DNA of 64,000 bases, taken from the NCBI RefSeq assembly GCF_003020115.1, contig NZ_PYFX01000004.1, forward strand, positions 310,001-374,000, in the 5' to 3' direction. A program made the position numbers and the translations under genes. The stretch comes from Bradyrhizobium sp. MOS002 (GTDB lineage Bacteria > Pseudomonadota > Alphaproteobacteria > Rhizobiales > Xanthobacteraceae). The notes under the pieces were generated by a model, which saw only the letters and a list, made by a program, of their open reading frames with translations, was not told where the DNA came from and did no database searches. This document shows positions 59,094-64,000 of this stretch, piece after piece; the first letter of the stretch is position 1; each line of letters starts with the position of its first letter.

Positions 59094-60476
59094 ATGTCCT
59101 TTAAGATTGCCATTATCGGCCGACCCAATGTCGGCAAGTCGACGCTGTTCAACCGCCTGGTTGGGCAGAAGCTCGCGCTTGTCGATGACCTGCCCGGCGT
59201 CACCCGCGACCGCCGCGAGGGCGAGGCCAGGCTCGGTGATCTCGACTTCACGATCATCGACACCGCCGGCCTCGATGAGGGCGCCAAGGGCTCGCTGACC
59301 GCCCGCATGCAGGAGCAGACGGAGGCCGCGATCGCGCAGGCCGACGCGCTGTTCTTCGTGATCGATGCCCGCATGGGCCTCACGCCCAACGATCGCGCCT
59401 TCGCCGATTTCGCCCGCAAGGCCAACAAGCCGGTGATGCTCGTCGCCAACAAGAGCGAAGGCAAGCATGGCGATGCCGGCGCGATGGAGGCTTTCGCGCT
59501 CGGCCTCGGCGATCCCATCCAGATCTCGGCCGAGCACGGCGAGGGCCTGGGTGAGCTCTATGACGCGCTGAGAGAGCTGATGCCGGAGCCCGTCGAGGAG
59601 GATGACATCGAGGACGACGAGCCGCTGACGGAGGAAGAGGCGGCCACGCGTCCGATCCGGGTCGCGATCGTCGGCCGGCCCAACGCCGGCAAGTCGACGA
59701 TGATCAATCATCTGCTCGGCGAGGAGCGTCTGCTGACGAGCCCGGAGGCCGGCACCACGCGCGATTCCATTGCGGTCGAGATCAACTGGAAGGGCCGCGA
59801 GTTTCGCGTGTTCGACACCGCAGGTCTGCGCCGGCGTTCGCGGATCGAGGAGAAGCTCGAAAAGCTCTCGGTCGCCGACGCACTGCGCGCGGTGCGCTTT
59901 GCCGAAGTCGTCGTGATGATGATGGATGCGCAGAACCGTTTCGAGGAGCAGGATCTCCGCATCGCCGACCTGATCGAGCGCGAGGGGCGCGCCGTCGTGC
60001 TCGCCGTCAACAAATGGGACCTGATGGAGAGCAAGGGCGGCGGTGCGATCTCGAACCTGCGCCGCGATGCCGATCACTTGCTCCCGCAGATCAAGGGCGT
60101 GCCGATCGTCGCCGTCTCCGGCTTGATGGGCGAGGGCATCGATCGATTGATGCAGGCGATCCAGGATGCCTATGCGCTTTGGAACAGGCGTGTGTCGACA
60201 GCGGCGCTGAACCGCTGGTTCGAGGAAGCGGTCCAGGCCAATCCGCCGCCGGCCGTGTCCGGCCGACGACTCAAGCTGAACTACATCACGCAGACCAAGG
60301 CCCGCCCACCGAGCTTCGTGCTGTTCTGCTCGCGTGCGGACGCGGTGCCGCAATCCTATTTGCGCTACCTCACCAATTCGTTGCGTGAGGCCTTCGAACT
60401 GCCCGGCACGCCGGTGCGTATCACCTTGCGCGAGAAGGCCAATCCGTTCGCCCACAAGCGCAAGCGGCCGTCGTGA
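59094..60476 (+). CDS. der: Ribosome biogenesis GTPase Der (EngA)
   Basis: The 460-residue protein has two consecutive G domains, with G1 GRPNVGKST and [10 protein letters not shown]3 DTAGLDEG and DTAGLRRR, G4 NKSEG and NKWD. A C-terminal KH-like domain ([28 protein letters not shown]) follows. It acts in 50S ribosome assembly. An acidic linker ([13 protein letters not shown]) separates the G domains as is usual. Its stop overlaps the GTG of the MFS gene by 1 codon position (GTGA), implying coupling. ATG 59094 is a standard start. Confidence 0.97.
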   Translation: MSFKIAIIGRPNVGKSTLFNRLVGQKLALVDDLPGVTRDRREGEARLGDLDFTIIDTAGLDEGAKGSLTARMQEQTEAAIAQADALFFVIDARMGLTPNDRAFADFARKANKPVMLVANKSEGKHGDAGAMEAFALGLGDPIQISAEHGEGLGELYDALRELMPEPVEEDDIEDDEPLTEEEAATRPIRVAIVGRPNAGKSTMINHLLGEERLLTSPEAGTTRDSIAVEINWKGREFRVFDTAGLRRRSRIEEKLEKLSVADALRAVRFAEVVVMMMDAQNRFEEQDLRIADLIEREGRAVVLAVNKWDLMESKGGGAISNLRRDADHLLPQIKGVPIVAVSGLMGEGIDRLMQAIQDAYALWNRRVSTAALNRWFEEAVQANPPPAVSGRRLKLNYITQTKARPPSFVLFCSRADAVPQSYLRYLTNSLREAFELPGTPVRITLREKANPFAHKRKRPS

Positions 60477-61729
60477 ACAACGACGCCGGCGAGGCGATGG
60501 CGCAGGGCGCTGCGCCGGTCCGGCGCGGCGCGGTCGCCTTCATCTTCGTCACCATCCTGCTCGACATGCTCGCGCTCGGCGTGATCATGCCGATCCTGCC
60601 AAAACTGATCGAGCGCTTCGTCGACAACGACACGGCGCACGCGGCCCGCATCTTCGGCCTGTTCGGCACCGCCTGGGCGCTGATGCAGTTCGTGTTCTCG
60701 CCGGTGCTCGGCGCGCTGTCGGATCGCTTCGGGCGGCGGCCGGTGGTGCTGCTGTCGAATTTCGGGCTCGCGGCCGATTATGTGCTGATGGCGCTGGCGC
60801 CGTCGCTGGTCTGGCTGTTCGTCGGCCGCGTCATCTCGGGCATCACGTCGGCCAGCATCTCGACCGCCTTTGCCTATATTGCCGACATCACGCCGCCGGA
60901 GCGGCGCGCAGCGGTATTCGGCAAGATTGGTGCTGCCTTCGGCGCCGGCTTCGTGCTGGGCCCGGCACTGGGCGGCCTGCTCGGCGATATCGATCCGCGC
61001 CTGCCGTTCTGGGCCTCGGCGGCCTTCAGCTTTGCCAACGCGCTCTATGGGCTCTTCGTCCTGCCGGAATCGCTGGCGCCGGACAAGCGCGCGCCGTTCC
61101 GCTGGAGGAGCGCCAATCCGCTCGGTGCGCTCCGCCTGCTGCGCTCCAACGCGGTGCTCGCTGCGTTGTCCGTCGTCAATTTCATCGCGCAGGTCGCGCA
61201 TGTCGTGCTGCCCTCGACCTTCGTGCTCTATGCCACTTATCGCTACGGCTGGGATTCGAAAACCGTGGGGTTGACGCTGGCGATGGTCGGCGTCTGCGCC
61301 ATGGTGGTGCAGGGGCTCGCGATCGGCCCGATCGTGCGCGTGCTCGGCGAACGCAACGCGTTGTTGATGGGCCTGTGCTGTGGCGCGATCGGCTTCGTGA
61401 TCTTCGGCGCGGCGCCGACCGGGCCGCTGTTCTGGATCGGCATTCCCGTGATGTCGCTATGGGGCATCTCGGGCGCCGCCATGCAATCGCTGATGACGCG
61501 GCTGGTCGCGCCCGATCAGCAGGGCCAGTTGCAGGGCGCGACCGCGAGCGTGCAGAGCGTGTCGCAGCTGGTCGGCCCGTTCCTGTTCACGCTGACGTTT
61601 TCATACTTCATTGGCGCTAGCGCGCCATGGCAGCTGCCCGGCGCGCCGTTCCTGCTCGCGGCGGTGTTGATGGTGATGTGCGTGGCGATCGCGGTGCGGG
61701 CGCTGGGCGCGGCGAGATCAGAACCGTAG
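60473..61729 (+). CDS. MFS transporter of the TetA/TCR type
   Basis: The 418-residue protein has about 12 membrane segments and motif [18 protein letters not shown]. The TetA-like [20 protein letters not shown] opening and the [33 protein letters not shown] region (motif C) are typical of tetracycline/multidrug antiporters, but the specificity is unknown. GTG 60473 overlaps the stop of der. The stop at 61727-61729 lies inside an inverted repeat. Confidence 0.9.
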   Translation: MNNDAGEAMAQGAAPVRRGAVAFIFVTILLDMLALGVIMPILPKLIERFVDNDTAHAARIFGLFGTAWALMQFVFSPVLGALSDRFGRRPVVLLSNFGLAADYVLMALAPSLVWLFVGRVISGITSASISTAFAYIADITPPERRAAVFGKIGAAFGAGFVLGPALGGLLGDIDPRLPFWASAAFSFANALYGLFVLPESLAPDKRAPFRWRSANPLGALRLLRSNAVLAALSVVNFIAQVAHVVLPSTFVLYATYRYGWDSKTVGLTLAMVGVCAMVVQGLAIGPIVRVLGERNALLMGLCCGAIGFVIFGAAPTGPLFWIGIPVMSLWGISGAAMQSLMTRLVAPDQQGQLQGATASVQSVSQLVGPFLFTLTFSYFIGASAPWQLPGAPFLLAAVLMVMCVAIAVRALGAARSEP

Positions 61730-61827
61730 GGCGGATTAGCGAAGCGTAATCCGCCACCCGCGCGAGAAGAGGTGGGTTACGCCCTGCGGACTGCGCTTTG
61801 CGCAGCCGCAGAGCTAACCCAGCCTAC
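61726..61827. repeat. Inverted repeat, family C (GGCGGATTACGC type)
   Basis: GTAGGGCGGATTAGCGAAGC at the left and GCTAACCCAGCCTAC at the right are inverted (imperfect), with GCGTAATCCGCC and GGTGGGTTACGC units inside. Related to 9821-9910. It overlaps the stop codon of the MFS gene and separates it from the convergent binding-protein gene. Confidence 0.75.
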
Positions 61828-61833
61828 GACTTC

Positions 61834-63060
61834 CTACTTCTTCACCAGCGGACACTCGCTGTCCTTGAGCGGCTTGGCCGCATCTTCCGCCGGGATGGTC
61901 GCGACCAGCTTGTAATAGTCCCACGGTCCCTTCGATTCTTCCGGCTTCTTCACCTCGAACAGGAAGGCTGGAATGATCCGGCGGCCGTCTTCGCGCAGCG
62001 GGCCCTTGCCGAACAGCGCATCGTCGGTCGGAAGCTCCTTCATCTTGGCGACGACCTTGGCGCCGTCGTGCGGATTGCCGCCGAGGGCGTCCATCGCCTT
62101 CAGAAGATGCAGCACGGCCGCGTAATTGCCGGCCTGCGTCATCGAGGGCATCGCCTTGTTGGCGACCTTCTCCTGGAACCGCTTCGAGAAGGCGCGCGTG
62201 CCTTCGTTGAGATCCCAATAGAAGGATTCGGTGAAGGTCAGGCCGTGCGCGGTCTTCAGACCCAGCGAGTGGACGTCGTTGATGAACAGCAACAGCGCCG
62301 CGAGCTTCTGGCCGCCTTCGACGATGCCGAACTCGGCCGCCTGCTTGATCGAGTTGGTGGTGTCGCCGCCGGCATTGGCGAGGCCGACGATCTTCGCCTT
62401 CGAGTTCTGCGCCTGCAGCAGGAAGGAGGAGAAGTCCGACGTGTTGAGCGGATGCTTGACGCCGCCCAGCACCTTGCCGCCGTTCGCGGTGACGACCGCG
62501 CTGGTGTCACGCTCGAGCGCGGCACCGAAGGCGTAGTCGGCGGTCAGGAAGAACCAGCTGTCGCCGCCGGCCTTGGTCAGCGCCTTGCCGGTGCCGTTGG
62601 CGAGCATGTAGGTGTCGTAAGTATAGGAGATGGTGTTGGCGTTGCAGGCCTTGCCGGTGAGGTCGGCGCTGGCGCCGCCATTGTTGAGCAGGACCGCGTT
62701 CTTTTCCTTGACGACGTTGCTGACGGCCAGCGCCACGCCGGAGTTCGGGGTGTCGGCGATCACATCGACCTTCTGGGTGTCGATCCATTGCCGCGCGATG
62801 TTGACGCCGACGTCCGGCTTGTTCTGGTGGTCGCCGCTGATCACTTCGATCTTCCAGCCCTTGGCGCGGAGACCGGAATCTTCCACCGCCATGTTGACCG
62901 CGGCCACGGCGCCGGGGCCGCCGATGTCGGCATAGAGGCTGGACATGTCGTTGAGCACGCCGATCGTGACCGACTTCTCCTGGGCGAAGGCGGATGTGGC
63001 AAAACCGAAGGCGGCACAGGCCAGAAGGGCCGCAGAGCGGCGCGCGAACGTCGTCGTCAT
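61834..63060 (-). CDS. Branched-chain amino acid/amide-type ABC substrate-binding protein (orphan paralogue)
   Basis: The 408-residue protein has a Sec signal peptide (TTFARRSAALLACAAFGFAT, cleavage near AFAQ) and the same Peripla_BP_6 fold as the protein at 47337-48560. Many identical stretches are shared (DHQNKPD, WFFLTADYAFGAALERDT, LANAGGDTTN, AAEFGIV, KGPWD). No permease or ATPase genes lie next to it within this window, so it may feed the liv operon transporter or another one. It is followed on the minus strand by the inverted repeat at 61726; the NHL gene lies 171 bp upstream. Confidence 0.92.
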   Translation of the reverse strand: MTTTFARRSAALLACAAFGFATSAFAQEKSVTIGVLNDMSSLYADIGGPGAVAAVNMAVEDSGLRAKGWKIEVISGDHQNKPDVGVNIARQWIDTQKVDVIADTPNSGVALAVSNVVKEKNAVLLNNGGASADLTGKACNANTISYTYDTYMLANGTGKALTKAGGDSWFFLTADYAFGAALERDTSAVVTANGGKVLGGVKHPLNTSDFSSFLLQAQNSKAKIVGLANAGGDTTNSIKQAAEFGIVEGGQKLAALLLFINDVHSLGLKTAHGLTFTESFYWDLNEGTRAFSKRFQEKVANKAMPSMTQAGNYAAVLHLLKAMDALGGNPHDGAKVVAKMKELPTDDALFGKGPLREDGRRIIPAFLFEVKKPEESKGPWDYYKLVATIPAEDAAKPLKDSECPLVKK

Positions 63061-63230
63061 AAAAGGTTTCCTCCATTGTCAAACATGCGGACAGCTCTCT
63101 TGAATGGGAGCCTTGTTCCGGCTGATGGCTCTACCGTGTCCCACGGCCGGCGGCAATGCGCCTAAAGCCGGATGACGCTGCGTCGTAGCGTCATCCATCG
63201 GTTAACTTTTGGGCAAAATGCGTCGAGACG

Positions 63231-64000
63231 CTATTTCAGCGCGTCCGATGTCAGCTTGAATTTCTGGATGCGCTTTCCGGTGTCGACCTCGGCGGTATAG
63301 ACGTTACCCTTGGTATCGATCGCCATGGCGTGCACCCAGTGGAATTGTCCGGCATTGCGGCCGTTGTGGCCGAAGCTGCCGACCACGCTGCCGTCCTCGC
63401 GCCTGATCACCCTGATCTCATTGTTTTCGCCGTCCGCACTGAGCAGCCAGGTCTGCTTCGGATCGGGCCAGACCGCGATGTCCCACACCGCGCCGTTGCC
63501 GAGCGTGTTCTTCTCGAAGAAGAACTCCTTCACGAAGCTGCCGTCCTTCTTGAACACCTGGATGCGGTTGTTGATGCGGTCGCAGACGTAGACGAGACCG
63601 TCGTTGGCGAGCTTCACGCAGTGGACGGGATTGCCGAACTGCTGGGACACCGGCGCCTTGGGATCGTACGCCGCTTGCTTGGTGTCGTCGGGCTTGTTGC
63701 CGTAGGCGCCCCAGTGCCGCTTGTAGGCGAGCGTGGTTGCGTCGAACACGATGACGCGGCGGTTGCCATAGCCGTCGGCGACGTAGATTTCGTTGGCGGC
63801 CTTGTCGATCGCGGTCTCCGCGGGCTTGCCGAGCTGCGTCGTGTCGTTGCTGCCGAGGCTCGGCGCGATCTTGCCGATCTGGGCGACGAACTTGCCGTCG
63901 AGCGAAAACTTCAGGATCGCATTGTCGTTGTCGGCATTGCCGCCGACCCAGACGAAGCCGCGTTCGTCGACCTCGATGCCGTGCTCGCGGCCGACCCATT
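63231..64000 (-). CDS. NHL-repeat/6-bladed beta-propeller protein (5' end outside window)
   Basis: The frame is open from the right edge of the window (64000) to the stop at 63231, and gives at least 255 residues. Repeats with the pattern ...GFVWVGGNADNDNAILKFSL, ETAIDKAANEIYVADGYGNR, VKLANDGLVYVCDRINNRIQ and AMAIDTKGNVYTAEVDTGKR are typical NHL blades (G-x-x-Y/V-V/x-D). They form six-bladed propellers that serve as binding or lyase-type enzymes such as peptidyl-alpha-hydroxyglycine alpha-amidating lyase-like proteins. The start and any signal peptide are missing. Function is not assignable. Confidence 0.85.
   Translation of the reverse strand, partial: WVGREHGIEVDERGFVWVGGNADNDNAILKFSLDGKFVAQIGKIAPSLGSNDTTQLGKPAETAIDKAANEIYVADGYGNRRVIVFDATTLAYKRHWGAYGNKPDDTKQAAYDPKAPVSQQFGNPVHCVKLANDGLVYVCDRINNRIQVFKKDGSFVKEFFFEKNTLGNGAVWDIAVWPDPKQTWLLSADGENNEIRVIRREDGSVVGSFGHNGRNAGQFHWVHAMAIDTKGNVYTAEVDTGKRIQKFKLTSDALK

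Noticed and set aside
61798..63165. 455-residue plus-strand open frame opposite the orphan binding protein
   Set aside because: It is the antisense shadow of a strongly conserved Peripla_BP_6 protein. A similar shadow opposite the paralogue at 47322-48422 arises from the same codon pattern, so similarity between the two shadows is not evidence of a gene.

Overview
The window reads as chromosomal DNA of a high-GC alphaproteobacterium, most probably Bradyrhizobium or a close relative in the Nitrobacteraceae. The basis is the gene content (GuaA, Der, PrfC, an NnrU homologue, PAS_5 and Lin0512 proteins, branched-chain-amino-acid-type ABC transporters), about 65-70% G+C in most genes, and several families of long inverted repeats between genes. 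That assignment is inference from family resemblance; no rRNA or tRNA gene is visible.

Layout. 1-5103 is mostly core: a MAPEG protein, an RsmB-type rRNA methyltransferase, a cold-shock protein, a DHCW-type cupin, an NTF2-like protein and guaA. 5104 to about 21.2 kb is accessory and looks like a worn integration hotspot at the 3' end of guaA. It holds a low-GC RelA/SpoT-domain gene with a one-base frameshift, a degenerate second copy of the last ~320 bp of guaA, a 50-codon remnant of a tyrosine integrase behind a perfect palindrome, and a 28-bp guaA-like scrap at 21190. Between these lie LysR-controlled clusters of SDRs, F420/NADP-type oxidoreductases, NTF2-like proteins, a GST, a PIN-domain toxin-antitoxin pair and a metzincin-like 758-residue protein. 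Four genes between 5 and 22.3 kb carry single-base frameshifts; I saw none elsewhere.

22.3-45.5 kb is a mosaic of short operons: serine hydrolases, a carboxylesterase, AraC, ArsR, TetR and MarR regulators, a peptide-deformylase-like protein missing two metal ligands, MFS and TauE transporters, a catabolic-type acetolactate synthase, an ECF sigma/AhpD-like operon, GSTs and a CsaA-like protein.

45.8-50.5 kb is a complete branched-chain amino acid/amide ABC transporter in the order two ATPases, binding protein, two permeases. A paralogous binding protein without its own transporter lies at 61.8-63.1 kb. 50.6-52.3 kb is a DUF47/Pit phosphate pair. The convergent SMR exporter gene (sugE type) is preceded by two ACGR-loop hairpins that match a guanidine-II (mini-ykkC) riboswitch, with a visible Shine-Dalgarno-sequestering alternative pairing. 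52.8-61.7 kb is core: prfC, a secreted hypothetical, an NnrU homologue, an acyl-CoA ligase, a YfgM-like TPR protein, a lipoprotein and der, followed by an MFS pump. The window ends inside an NHL/beta-propeller gene.
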